Both the position numbers and the translations under genes were made by a program. The notes below the pieces were generated by a model. The model was not told where the DNA came from. It was given only the letters and a program-made list of their open reading frames with translations, and searched no databases. From Novosphingobium malaysiense (GTDB lineage: Bacteria; Pseudomonadota; Alphaproteobacteria; Sphingomonadales; Sphingomonadaceae), in the NCBI RefSeq assembly GCF_000802225.1, contig NZ_JTDI01000008.1, positions 1-64,000 on the forward strand: a stretch of 64,000 bases of DNA. Reading direction: 5' to 3'. Below are positions 31,517 to 40,088 of the stretch, piece by piece. Every line of letters begins with the position of its first letter. The stretch's first letter is position 1.

Positions 31517-31530
31517 ATCGCGTTTGCGAT
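31517..31530. promoter_or_regulatory. Cluster operator candidate, P450-side of a pair
   Basis: CCATCGCGTTTGCGATTG carries ATCG-CGTTTG-CGAT, 72 bases before the P450 start. Its centre lies 61 bases from that of the site at 31456. Confidence 0.65.
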
Positions 31531-31601
31531 TGCTTGCCTGCGCATAAAGCCCCGGCGCGGACAATGTCCTAAGGCTGGCTGCAAGGATAACTGGAGGAAG
31601 C

Positions 31602-32837
31602 ATGACCGGTCCGGCTAAACCCACGACTTTCGACCCGATGGCACCGGACGTGCTTCGTGATCCCGCGGCGGCCTACGGCGCGGCGCGCGACGCAGGCAAA
31701 ATCCTGAAAGTGAGCGGGCGTTTCGAACAGGATTTCTACATCGTCTCGAGCTACGAGGACGTGAAATCGGTAATGGGCGACCACCATCAGTGGACAAAGC
31801 GTGAAGGTGCCTTGCTTCGCTCCACGGAACGCGACGTCGGCATGAGTCAGGATCCGCCGGCGTTCAACGCCTTCCGCAAGATCTACGCCAGTTTCGTCGG
31901 ACCGCGAGGAGTGCTACGCTGGTCGGACGCCATGCACCGTTACGTGGACGAATACCTCGATGCCATCGTGTCGCGGGGAAGCGCAAATCTGCATGATGAC
32001 TTCGCACGGCCGCTTCCAGTAAGGGTCATGGCTACGGTCGTCGGCCTGCCCATGGACCGGCTCGATGACTATCAGTCCTGGACCGAGTATTTTCTGACGA
32101 GCCAGTTCAATGAGCCCGATCCCGCCGTTGGCAAGCGCATGATCGAGGGGCTCTATTCATTCTTTGACGAGCAATTCGCGCACCGGGAAGCCGTGCTCCG
32201 TGCAGCGGGCATCGACCCGTCGGACGCAACTGAGAACGCCCTGGGCCCTGTGCTGAGCGAAGACCTCATTTCGCTCCTGGTCGTCGCGCGCCTGGGCGGC
32301 CGCCTGCTGACCCTGGACGAACGGCACCGGACCGCGCGCGGCTTCTTCGTCGGCAACGACACCTTCACCTCGCTGTTCCTGAACATGCTCTATCGGCTGC
32401 TCGAAAACCGCAGCCTGTGGGAAGCGGTGAAGGCCGATCGCTCATTGGTGAATGTCGCGATCGAGGAATCGCTGCGGCTCGATCCGCCCTCGATCGGCAT
32501 GTTCCGCCTCTCTACCCACCGGATCGAGCTGCACGGTGTCGAGATTCCAGAGCACTCCCGCGTGCTCTTCGCGATTCCCGGCGCCAACCATGACCCTGCC
32601 GTGTTCGACAGGCCGGACGAATTCCGCCTCGACCGCCCGCGCGAGGAAATGCAGCGTCATCTCGGCTTCGGATTCGGCCCGCATTTCTGTCCGGGGGCCA
32701 GCATCGCCCGCCTCGAAGCAAACATTGCACTCAACAGAGTGCTCGACCGCATGCCCGATCTTGAATTGACCGAGCCGCCCGAACGGATCGAGCCATTCAA
32801 TTTCTGGGGTTACAAGACCTTCATGGCGAAGTGGTGA
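31602..32837 (+). CDS. Cytochrome P450, copy 1
   Basis: A 411-residue soluble bacterial P450. The heme motif is FGFGPHFCPG with thiolate Cys363. The I-helix reads FFVGNDTFTS, with the acid-threonine pair used in oxygen activation but valine in place of the usual Ala/Gly before the glycine. ExxR is in EESLRLDPP. It would hydroxylate an aliphatic carbon using a ferredoxin/reductase pair; none of the [2Fe-2S] or [3Fe-4S] type is adjacent. It resembles the second P450 at 53315 (shared QDPPxFxxFRxIY near residue 85). A GGAGG site precedes the ATG. It is divergent from a crotonase operon and 99 bases upstream of the ACAD operon. Confidence 0.95.
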   Translation: MTGPAKPTTFDPMAPDVLRDPAAAYGAARDAGKILKVSGRFEQDFYIVSSYEDVKSVMGDHHQWTKREGALLRSTERDVGMSQDPPAFNAFRKIYASFVGPRGVLRWSDAMHRYVDEYLDAIVSRGSANLHDDFARPLPVRVMATVVGLPMDRLDDYQSWTEYFLTSQFNEPDPAVGKRMIEGLYSFFDEQFAHREAVLRAAGIDPSDATENALGPVLSEDLISLLVVARLGGRLLTLDERHRTARGFFVGNDTFTSLFLNMLYRLLENRSLWEAVKADRSLVNVAIEESLRLDPPSIGMFRLSTHRIELHGVEIPEHSRVLFAIPGANHDPAVFDRPDEFRLDRPREEMQRHLGFGFGPHFCPGASIARLEANIALNRVLDRMPDLELTEPPERIEPFNFWGYKTFMAKW

Positions 32838-32871
32838 TTGACGCCCGGCCCGTTTGGGCCTGAGTTGTTAT

Positions 32872-32885
32872 ATCAAATCTGCGAT
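32872..32885. promoter_or_regulatory. Cluster operator variant ATCA-N6-CGAT upstream of the ACAD operon
   Basis: TATCAAATCTGCGATACC carries ATCA-AATCTG-CGAT, 51 bases before the ACAD start, between the P450 stop and the next gene. It suggests the ACAD-SDR-ligase-racemase operon has its own promoter. Confidence 0.5.
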
Positions 32886-32936
32886 ACCTTGCCTGGGCAA
32901 CTTGCGGCCGGGGCAAGGCTGGGAAAAGGATGCAGC

Positions 32937-34064
32937 ATGGCTGAAAACCAATCCGAACTCGTGGGCGCGGCCCGCACCATCGCACGCGATGTCCTGAGGC
33001 AGCATGCCGAGGATGTCGACCAGAACGAACGCTATCCCGAAGAGGGACTTCAGGCCCTGATTGATACGGGCATTTGCGGCATGACCGTTCCCCGTGCATT
33101 CGGCGGGCATCAGGTCAGCGCGGTCGATGCCACGCAGATCGTCGAGGAACTGGCCTGGGGCTGCCCCTCCACGGCCGCCTTGATGCTCACCTGGGGCGGC
33201 AGCGTCCTCTCGATCGCTGAATATGGTAGTGACGCGCAGAAACAGGCCGTCCTGCCCGGCGTGGCCGATGGCAGCGTCACTCTGAGCTTCGCGCTGACCG
33301 AACCGCACACCGGGTCCGATGCCGCCGCGATCACCGGCCGGGCCGAACGCGATGGCGAAGGCTGGATACTCAACGGCCGCAAGGTGTGGATCGGCAACGC
33401 CGCACGCGCAACGTATGTGGTCTGTGCACTCAAGACCGCCCCGGACGCCGGTGCCAAAGGCATCAGTTCCTTCCTGATCCCGCGCGGCACCAAAGGCGTC
33501 TCGATCCCCGAAATCTATTCCAAGATGGGCGCACGCGGCACGATCCACGGCGACCTGCTGCTGGAGGACGTACGCCTTCCCGCAAGTGCCCTGCTCGGCA
33601 CCGAAGGGCGCGGTTTCGCGCAGATGATGCACAGCCTCGATTTCGTCCGCCTGATCACCGCCTCTCATGCGATTGGCATTGCCCGCGCCGCCTACGATGC
33701 CGCGGTCGAGCGCGCGAAGACCCGCACCGCGTTCGGCAAGCCGATCGGCCAGCATCAGGCGCTGGGCTTCATGGTTGCCGACATGGCCGTCGATATCCAG
33801 GCCGCGCAGGCCATGGTGGCGCAGGCCGCCGCGATCCTCGATTCCGGCCAGGCCATTCCGCAACAGGCCGCCGCCGCCAAGCTGTTCGCGACCGAGGCCG
33901 CCACCCGGGTGGCGCACAAGGCGCAGCAGATCTGGGGCGCGGAGGGCTGCCGGTCGGGCAGCATGGTGGAACGCATGTACCGCGAAGCGCGTGTTACCGA
34001 AATCTGGGACGGGACCTCGCAAATCCAGCGCCTGGTCATTGCACGGGGGATTCTCGGACGATGA
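32937..34064 (+). CDS. Acyl-CoA dehydrogenase with aspartate at the catalytic position
   Basis: 375 residues from the ATG at 32937 (AAAAGGA six bases upstream). The ACAD pattern is complete: FALTEPHTGSDAAAI in the FAD/substrate region, GRKVWIGNA, RTAFGKPIGQHQALGFMVADM and a C-terminal EIWDGTSQIQRLVIARGIL. The last motif normally reads YEGTSQIQR with catalytic glutamate; here the position is Asp358. Aspartate may still act as base with altered geometry. The stop overlaps the next gene by four bases (ATGA), making this the first gene of a tight four-gene operon with a dienoyl-CoA-reductase-like SDR, a CoA ligase and a racemase-like protein. Confidence 0.94.
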   Translation: MAENQSELVGAARTIARDVLRQHAEDVDQNERYPEEGLQALIDTGICGMTVPRAFGGHQVSAVDATQIVEELAWGCPSTAALMLTWGGSVLSIAEYGSDAQKQAVLPGVADGSVTLSFALTEPHTGSDAAAITGRAERDGEGWILNGRKVWIGNAARATYVVCALKTAPDAGAKGISSFLIPRGTKGVSIPEIYSKMGARGTIHGDLLLEDVRLPASALLGTEGRGFAQMMHSLDFVRLITASHAIGIARAAYDAAVERAKTRTAFGKPIGQHQALGFMVADMAVDIQAAQAMVAQAAAILDSGQAIPQQAAAAKLFATEAATRVAHKAQQIWGAEGCRSGSMVERMYREARVTEIWDGTSQIQRLVIARGILGR

Positions 34065-34945
34065 GCGATACCACCCCCAAGGACCGGATGGAAAAGCGTA
34101 TCTGGGGCATCCAGCCCGAAGAGCTGGCCACCAGGCCGACTATCTATCGAGATGACCTGTTCGCGGGACAGAAGGTCGTACTTTCGGGTGGCGGCAGCGG
34201 CATGGGCCGGGCGACGCTGTTCCTGCTGCTGCGGCTGGGCGCGGACGTGCTCATCTGCGGCCGCGACGGCGAAAAGCTGGATCGCGCCGCGGACGATGCC
34301 GAGCGCCTTGTTGGCCGCCGCCCCCTGACCCATTCCATGACCATCCGCGATTCCGATCAGGTCGAAGGCCTTGCCGACGCGGCTTTCGAGCAGCTGGGCG
34401 GCGTGGACCACCTCGTCAATTCGGCCGGCGGCCAGTTCCCGATCAACGTGCTCGATCTCAAGCCCAAAGGCTGGAACGCGGTCGTCGATACCAACCTCAA
34501 TGGCACTTACTGGATGATCTCGGCATTCGGCAGGCGCTGGGTCGAACGGGACGAACCGGGCAACGTGGTCACGCTGACCATGGTGAGCGATCGCGGCGTG
34601 CCGCAATCCGCGCACAGCTGCGCCGCGCGAGCCGGGGTGCTCGGGCTGACGAAGTCGCTCGCAGTCGAATGGGCCCCGCACCACATTCGCCTCAATTGTC
34701 TGGCCCCCGGCACGATCGAGACCGAGGGCCTCAACCAGTACCCGGAAAGCCTGCTCGGCCGCATGGGTCAGGGCAATCCGATGCGCAAGATGGGCGACAC
34801 GTGGGACATTGCCGAGGCAGTCGTCTGGCTAATGAGCCCCGCGGCGGACTTCGTGACCGGCGAGTTCCTGCACATCGACGGCGGCATGCAGTTGCTCGGC
34901 ACCAACTGGCCGCTGGGCAAGCCCGAATGGTTCGAGGGGATGTGA
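34061..34945 (+). CDS. SDR resembling 2,4-dienoyl-CoA reductase (DECR/PDCR type)
   Basis: 294 residues from the ATG at 34061, which overlaps the ACAD stop. The cofactor motif is SGGGSGMGRA. The catalytic region lacks Tyr: it reads AHSCAARAGVLGLTKSLAVEW, where classical SDRs have YxxxK. A histidine-containing HSxxAKAGV pattern is typical of the dienoyl/enoyl-CoA reductase branch of SDRs (mitochondrial and peroxisomal 2,4-dienoyl-CoA reductases); here lysine is replaced by arginine. With ACAD, ligase and racemase neighbours, reduction of a conjugated dienoyl-CoA is a reasonable guess. It has an unusually long N-terminal extension (about 30 residues) before the Rossmann fold and overlaps the next gene by one base. 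Confidence 0.9.
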   Translation: MSDTTPKDRMEKRIWGIQPEELATRPTIYRDDLFAGQKVVLSGGGSGMGRATLFLLLRLGADVLICGRDGEKLDRAADDAERLVGRRPLTHSMTIRDSDQVEGLADAAFEQLGGVDHLVNSAGGQFPINVLDLKPKGWNAVVDTNLNGTYWMISAFGRRWVERDEPGNVVTLTMVSDRGVPQSAHSCAARAGVLGLTKSLAVEWAPHHIRLNCLAPGTIETEGLNQYPESLLGRMGQGNPMRKMGDTWDIAEAVVWLMSPAADFVTGEFLHIDGGMQLLGTNWPLGKPEWFEGM

Positions 34946-36534
34946 TGGCGATCCTACCCGCCCATCACGCCCCGCGTGCCGCAGATTATCTTGCCAAGGG
35001 GTACTGGATTTCTGGACCGGCGCCCGATCCCCTGGCACTGGCAGCCCAACGCAGCCCTGAAAAGACCGCGTTGATCGATCGCGATGGCGCTCTGAACTAC
35101 GCGGCGCTCGACCGTCTCGTCGACCAGTTCGCGCTGGCTCTGCTCACGCGCGGACTGGGACCGGGCGACCGGATTGCCATCCAGCTGCCCAATGTGCGCG
35201 CCTTCGCGATAGCCCAGCAGGCCGCCTTGCGCATCGGCGCCGCCTATGTGCCGCTGCTGCCGCAACTGCGCGATGCCGATGTGGAATATGCGCTGACCGC
35301 ATCCAAAGCGCGCGCGCTGGTCGTTCCCGGCATCTTCAAGGGCTTCGACCACGCGGCGATGGCGCAGCGCATGCCGGTGGAGCATGTCTTCGTCGTCGGC
35401 GATAGTTTCGAAATGGCTTTGGCGGAGGACAATTCCGCGCAGGCCGCCAGGCTCGCCGCCCTAGCCGTCGATCCCGATGCCCTGCGCGTGGTGCTCTTCA
35501 CCAGCGGAACCGAATCCAAGCCCAAGGGCGTGCTCCATAGCTACAACACCCAGTATTTCGGGCTGAAGCGGCATGTCACGTACTTCGGACTCGGGCCCGA
35601 CGATGTCGTCATGTGCGTCTCGCCGGTCGGGCACGGAACGGGCGCGGTGAACGGGATCGAATTTGCCATCCATCTGGGCGCGACCGTGGTGCTGATGGAA
35701 AGCTGGAATGCGGCATCCGGCCTCGACGTCATGCGCCAGCACGGTGCGACCATGATGTGGGGCGCCACGACCTTCTATGCGGACCTTGTCCGGGCGGCCG
35801 AAGGTGCCCCCCCACTGGAGCATTTCCGCTACGCATTCACCGCGGGCGCGCCAGTGCCCCAGCAATTGCCCGCGCTGGTTTCCGAACGGCTGGGGGCCAC
35901 GTTGATCGCGGCCTATGGCCAATCCGAAGGGCAGAACATCACCATTACCCGGGCTGACGACCCGATCGAAAAGCTGCTCGGCTCGGACGGCCGTTTCCAT
36001 GACGGGATCGACTGGAAACTGGTCGACGCCAACCGACAGCCTCTCCCACGCGACGCGGAAGGAGAGATTGCCTACCGCGGCCCGAACGTCTGCCTCGGTT
36101 ATCTCGATCCGGCGCATACGGCCCGGGCCTTCGATGAGGACGGGTACATCTACAGCGGCGATCTGGGCCGCGTGGACGCGAACGGCTATCTGCGCATCAC
36201 CGGACGGGCCAAGGATATCATCATCCGCGGCGGCGAAAACATATCACCCGCCGAAGTGGAGGGGCTTCTGTTCGATCACCCGATGATCGACAAGATTTCG
36301 GTCATCGGCTTCCCCGATGAACGGCTGGGCGAAAGGGCCTGTGCCGTGATCCTGCCTGCCGGTTCGGAAAAGCCCGAGGTCGCGGACCTCGTCCGGCACA
36401 TGGCCGGCAAGAACGTCGCCAAGTTCAAGTACCCCGAAGCGGTTCTGCTGGTCGACGAAATGCCGATGACGGCCAGCGGCAAGATCCGCAAGGAAGTGCT
36501 GCGCCCGCTGGTTCTGGAAGCCTGCGGGTCATGA
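34945..36534 (+). CDS. Acyl-CoA synthetase (AMP-forming, ANL superfamily)
   Basis: 529 residues from the ATG at 34945, overlapping the SDR stop by one base (TGATG). The AMP-binding P-loop is FTSGTESKPKGV (from about 185; ES replaces the usual TG). Later motifs are AAYGQSEGQN, YIYSGDLGRVDANGYLRITGRAKDIIIRGGENISPAEVE, and the C-terminal catalytic lysine in MTASGKIRKEVL. It activates a carboxylic acid to its CoA thioester at the cost of ATP to AMP. Its overlap with the racemase-like gene suggests that the acid is branched next to the carboxyl. Acid chain type is not readable. Confidence 0.95.
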   Translation: MAILPAHHAPRAADYLAKGYWISGPAPDPLALAAQRSPEKTALIDRDGALNYAALDRLVDQFALALLTRGLGPGDRIAIQLPNVRAFAIAQQAALRIGAAYVPLLPQLRDADVEYALTASKARALVVPGIFKGFDHAAMAQRMPVEHVFVVGDSFEMALAEDNSAQAARLAALAVDPDALRVVLFTSGTESKPKGVLHSYNTQYFGLKRHVTYFGLGPDDVVMCVSPVGHGTGAVNGIEFAIHLGATVVLMESWNAASGLDVMRQHGATMMWGATTFYADLVRAAEGAPPLEHFRYAFTAGAPVPQQLPALVSERLGATLIAAYGQSEGQNITITRADDPIEKLLGSDGRFHDGIDWKLVDANRQPLPRDAEGEIAYRGPNVCLGYLDPAHTARAFDEDGYIYSGDLGRVDANGYLRITGRAKDIIIRGGENISPAEVEGLLFDHPMIDKISVIGFPDERLGERACAVILPAGSEKPEVADLVRHMAGKNVAKFKYPEAVLLVDEMPMTASGKIRKEVLRPLVLEACGS

Positions 36535-37580
36535 GCCGCGACGGCGCCTCCACCGGTTCCCTCGGCGGCCTTCTCGTCCTCGATTTCACCACGCTTCTGC
36601 CCGGCCCGCTGGCAACGCTGATGCTGGCGCGCGCCGGGGCCGAGGTGATCAAGATCGAACGGCCGGAGGGCGAGCCCATGCGCTCCGATCTCCCCGTGTT
36701 CGAAATCCTCAACCGCGGCAAGCGCTCGATCGCGATCGATCTCAAGGCAGATGGCGCAAAACTGGCCGGCCTCGCTGCCCGCGCCGACGTGATCATAGAG
36801 CAGTTCCGTCCCGGCGTGATGGACCGGCTGGGCTTTGGCTATGAAGCCGTGCGCGCTGTCAATCCTTCTGTGATCTATGTTTCACTCAACGGCTACGGGT
36901 CGGAAGGCCCCGACACGCTGCGACCAGGCCATGACCTGACGTGGCAGGCCGAAAGCGGACTGCTCTCGCTCAACGTCGATGCCAATGGCGCGCCGGTCCT
37001 GCCGGCCGCGATGGTCGGTGACATCGCCGCCGGAAGCCACGCCGCCTTCGCCAACATTGCCCTAGCCCTCTACCGCCGCGAAAAGTCCGGAGAGGGAGCC
37101 CGGATCGAGGTGCCGATGTTCAACGGCCTGCTGGCCTTTCTGGCGGAACCCCTCGCCCATTCGGCCGCAGGCCAGTCCGTGCACCCCGGCTACAGCCCCG
37201 CCACCGGCAGTTCGCCGCGCTACGGCATCTATCGTGCCGGAGATGGCCGCTATCTTGCGCTCGCATCACCCGAGGAAAAGTTCTGGAAGGCCTTCTGCCA
37301 AAGGACCGGCCTGCCGCTCGACGCCGGCCGCGAGACCATCGCAGCGCGACTGCTGGAGCGCGGCGGGCAGGAATGGATCGACAGTTTCGACGGTGCGGAC
37401 TTGTGCTGCAGCCTTGTCCTGACCGTCGGGGAGGCCTTGGCGACCCCCCGCATGCAGCGCCTGCTGGAAGCTGATCCCTTGCCATTGCCGATCGCGCGTC
37501 AGCTTGCCACAGGGGCCGGCCCGCTCGAAGCAGCTCCGGTTCTGGGTGAGGCGAACGGCACGTTGCAATCGCAGGTGTGA
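36531..37580 (+). CDS. CaiB/BaiF-family protein, alpha-methylacyl-CoA racemase type
   Basis: 349 residues, similar to racemases of this family (about 360) and shorter than most formyl-CoA transferases. The catalytic pair of alpha-methylacyl-CoA racemase is recognisable: H134-D135 in GHDLTW and D164 in VGDIAAG. The 30-residue spacing equals that of His126/Asp156 in the Mycobacterium enzyme MCR (recalled). An EEKFW segment follows near 247. It would invert the alpha-methyl centre so that ACADs can act. Family members can also be CoA transferases, so the racemase call is likely but not certain. It overlaps the ligase stop by four bases. Confidence 0.85.
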   Translation: MSRDGASTGSLGGLLVLDFTTLLPGPLATLMLARAGAEVIKIERPEGEPMRSDLPVFEILNRGKRSIAIDLKADGAKLAGLAARADVIIEQFRPGVMDRLGFGYEAVRAVNPSVIYVSLNGYGSEGPDTLRPGHDLTWQAESGLLSLNVDANGAPVLPAAMVGDIAAGSHAAFANIALALYRREKSGEGARIEVPMFNGLLAFLAEPLAHSAAGQSVHPGYSPATGSSPRYGIYRAGDGRYLALASPEEKFWKAFCQRTGLPLDAGRETIAARLLERGGQEWIDSFDGADLCCSLVLTVGEALATPRMQRLLEADPLPLPIARQLATGAGPLEAAPVLGEANGTLQSQV

Positions 37581-37718
37581 TAGCGCGCCCACCCCGCTTC
37601 CGGCAGCGGCCATAGCGGCGATAGGCTCCCCTTCCAGATGACAAGATCCTCAGGCCCCAAGGTCCCTCCGGCAGCACGGAGGCCCCGAGACGCTGTGGAG
37701 AAGGTGGAGAGCAGGCAG

Positions 37719-38972
37719 ATGGCCGCAGACGGCAACAATCCCGACGGCCAATTGCATATCCTGTTGCGCGAATGGCGCACCGCCTGGCGACCGGGAATCG
37801 GAGCCATTGTCGGGGGCTCGCTCGGCTATTCGCTGTGGTCAGCAGTCTCCAGCCTCTTCGTCATCCCCTTGCAGCAGGAGTTCGGGTGGAGCCGCGGCGA
37901 AATCGCGGCGGCCAATTACGCCGGACTGATTACCGCGTTCGCAGCCCCTGTTGTCGGCCGGATCGTCGACCGGCTGCACGCCAAGCCAGTCCTCGTAACC
38001 GGGCTCATTCTGGTCGCAGCGTTCTATGGGATGCTAGCCCTGCTCACGGGCTACCTGCCCATATACTATCTGCTCTACTTCCTTCTCAATCTGTTCGGCA
38101 TGGCAACTACCGGCATCACTGTTACGCGCATTGTCGCCGGGTATTTCAACAGGAGCCGGGGAACCGCGCTGGCGATAGCGCGATCGATGCTTGGGATTTC
38201 GGCTGCGCTGACGCCCCTTCTGATCCATCCTGCGATTGAACGCTATGGCTCCGCTGGCGGTTTCCTTACGCTTGGAGCCCTTGCACTTTTCGTAGCATTG
38301 CCCCTCGTCGCATTCCTCGTGCCCCGATACAGGGCTGGCGGAGGGGAACCGATCGCGGGCAGAGGTGCGCCACCCAGCCGGATGCTGGCTCTGCTTTCCC
38401 GCTCCAAGGTACGGATCATCTGCCTGGCTGCGGCCCTCAACTATGCTCCTGTTGTTGCCATCGTCTCGCAGCTTCAGCCGATAGGCATCGGCCGCGGCCT
38501 TTCCGAGGGCGTCGCGGCAGGTGCCGTGGGCATTCTGGGCATGGCGGCCGCGACCGGCGCCATCCTGAGCGGTGTCCTCGTCGACCGTTTCTGGGCTCCG
38601 GCAGTCGCCTTCACGCTGAATCTCATCGCTGGGCTCGGCTGCGTCTTCCTCGTGTTCGCGGGCCATTCGATCTCGCCCACGGCCTTTTACCTGGCAGTGT
38701 TTCTGATCGGCATCGGACAGGGCGCGGAGATCGACGTCGTGGCCTACATGATCGCGCGCTATTTCGGTCTTGCCGACTATTCGACGATCTACGGCCTGTC
38801 GACCACCTGCATTGCCCTTGCCACAGCAATCGGAACCCCGCTCATCGGCTCGGCCTATGACCTGTTCGGCGGCTACGACGAGGCTATCCTCTGCTGCGCT
38901 GCAAGCTTCGGCCTTGCCGCTATCGCCTACCTGGCGATGGGGCGCTATCCCGCCTCGCCGGCAGAAGATTGA
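37719..38972 (+). CDS. MFS transporter
   Basis: 417 residues from the ATG at 37719, preceded by GGTGGAGA; an in-frame ATG at 37638 would add a hydrophilic 27-residue tail. About twelve hydrophobic segments are visible, starting GIGAIVGGSLGYSLWSAVSS. The conserved cytoplasmic loop between helices 2 and 3 reads GRIVDRLHAKPVL, typical of MFS. It is an inner-membrane carrier, probably for the cluster substrate, a conjugate or an acid product. It lies 138 bases after the racemase gene, and its last 28 bases overlap the end of the converging AraC-family gene. Confidence 0.92.
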   Translation: MAADGNNPDGQLHILLREWRTAWRPGIGAIVGGSLGYSLWSAVSSLFVIPLQQEFGWSRGEIAAANYAGLITAFAAPVVGRIVDRLHAKPVLVTGLILVAAFYGMLALLTGYLPIYYLLYFLLNLFGMATTGITVTRIVAGYFNRSRGTALAIARSMLGISAALTPLLIHPAIERYGSAGGFLTLGALALFVALPLVAFLVPRYRAGGGEPIAGRGAPPSRMLALLSRSKVRIICLAAALNYAPVVAIVSQLQPIGIGRGLSEGVAAGAVGILGMAAATGAILSGVLVDRFWAPAVAFTLNLIAGLGCVFLVFAGHSISPTAFYLAVFLIGIGQGAEIDVVAYMIARYFGLADYSTIYGLSTTCIALATAIGTPLIGSAYDLFGGYDEAILCCAASFGLAAIAYLAMGRYPASPAED

Positions 38973-39976
38973 TCCTGCCGGTGCCGAGCGCGCCAGTGCC
39001 TCGGGCTGGTCCCTGTCGCCCGCCGGAACGCGGTTCTGTAAAAGCCCGCGTCGCTGTAGCCGACGAGCGCTGCGATCCGCTCGATCGTGAAGGGCGAGCG
39101 CTCCAGCATTCGCTTTGACGCCTCGACCCTCAGCGACTGCAGGTACTCGACCGGGCTCATCCCGGTTTCCGCCTGGAAATGCCGGTGCAGCGTGCGCCGG
39201 TGAACCCCCATCGCACACGCGAGATCTTCGATGGAGACCTTTTGCGAAAAGCGCGTCACCAGCCAGTCCTTGGCCCGTTCGATGAGGTAGTCCTGCGTGT
39301 GCAGGTCCCCTGCCAGCGCCGTTCGCGTGATCCCCAGCCGCGAGGCCAGCCAACGCCCGGTATTGGCCGAGGTGACCGCCGTCACCAGCGTCACGGCCAG
39401 TTCCTGATCGTACACACCGCCCTGGCTGGTCACTATGTTCGCGTCCTCGATCAGGACCTTGCCCGGCTCGAATCGAACGCGCGGCCAGCGCATGTGCCAC
39501 TCGGCCAGTTTCCCGACCGGTGCCGTCGCCTTGATCGCCTCGAGCAGGCCGTTCGCCGCCAGCAAGGCGATCCCCTCCCCGCTCGCACCGATGATCGCCC
39601 CTTCCGCCCTGCGCGCCTTGAGCCAGTGCCCCAATTCACCGCCATGTCCGCGTTCCCGATCCTCGCGGTCGGCCTGATCGGCAGCACAATCGGCAACGAA
39701 AACGACGTCGCACGGCGTCTCGTCGAGGGAGCCCGTCATGGGCAGCAAATGCCCCCCCTCGGTTGCCGGTCGGTCCTTGCCAGGCGCCAAGAGACGCAGA
39801 TCGACCACGTCGAACCGGTCAGAGGCGGGCAGGATGTCCACCGCGCCGTATTGCCGTCTGACGTAGCTGCGGGCCATTTCGAATCCATCGACAACAGCGC
39901 CAACGCTGCCCATTCGCGCGCCCGGTGGCACGACGATCGCCACACGTGCGACCTGGGGTAAGTGCTCGAGTCTCAT
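38945..39976 (-). CDS. AraC/XylS-family regulator with DJ-1/PfpI-like N-domain, second copy
   Basis: A 343-residue regulator. The N-terminal part has the GlxA-type amidotransferase-like fold (VAIVVPPGARMGSVGAVVDGFEMA; IIGASGEGIALLA without a nucleophile cysteine). The C-terminal part has two helix-turn-helices (VSIEDLACAMGVHRRTLHRHFQAETGMSPVEYL and TIERIAALVGYSDAGFYRTAFRRATG). It belongs to the same family as the regulator at 13849. It is divergent from the LuxE/LuxC operon, 112 bases away, which is its most likely target. The start codon lies inside a perfect inverted repeat. Its 3' end overlaps the MFS gene by 28 bases. Confidence 0.93.
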   Translation of the reverse strand: MRLEHLPQVARVAIVVPPGARMGSVGAVVDGFEMARSYVRRQYGAVDILPASDRFDVVDLRLLAPGKDRPATEGGHLLPMTGSLDETPCDVVFVADCAADQADREDRERGHGGELGHWLKARRAEGAIIGASGEGIALLAANGLLEAIKATAPVGKLAEWHMRWPRVRFEPGKVLIEDANIVTSQGGVYDQELAVTLVTAVTSANTGRWLASRLGITRTALAGDLHTQDYLIERAKDWLVTRFSQKVSIEDLACAMGVHRRTLHRHFQAETGMSPVEYLQSLRVEASKRMLERSPFTIERIAALVGYSDAGFYRTAFRRATGTSPRHWRARHRQDQSSAGEAG

Positions 39977-39984
39977 AAGACTCG
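39967..39984. promoter_or_regulatory. Inverted repeat CGAGTCT-CATA-AGACTCG over the AraC start codon
   Basis: Seven-base perfect arms at 39967-39973 and 39978-39984. The minus-strand start codon (39974-39976) lies in the loop. It could be an operator for repression or an mRNA hairpin limiting translation initiation. Confidence 0.5.
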
Positions 39985-40088
39985 TTTATTGTCTCAACCC
40001 CCAATTGTCGATTTTTGCGGCACGGCTGTATCCCAATGCCAACGGAAAGGTCCCGGCCAGGGACGATGACAGAAATCGGGAGCCAGGA

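Noticed and set aside
37609..37622. GGCGATAGG near the MFS gene as a cluster operator
   Set aside because: Only the right half matches; the left arm has one of four bases correct.
38034..39500. 488-codon minus-strand frame across the MFS gene end and AraC gene
   Set aside because: It overlaps the AraC gene in another frame on the same strand and the MFS gene on the other; composition is not protein-like.
40022..40047. ACGG repeats upstream of the LuxE-like gene as an AraC site
   Set aside because: Spacing is 20 rather than 21 bp and the hexamers (ACGGCT, ACGGAA) do not match ACGGAT, so the similarity is too weak.
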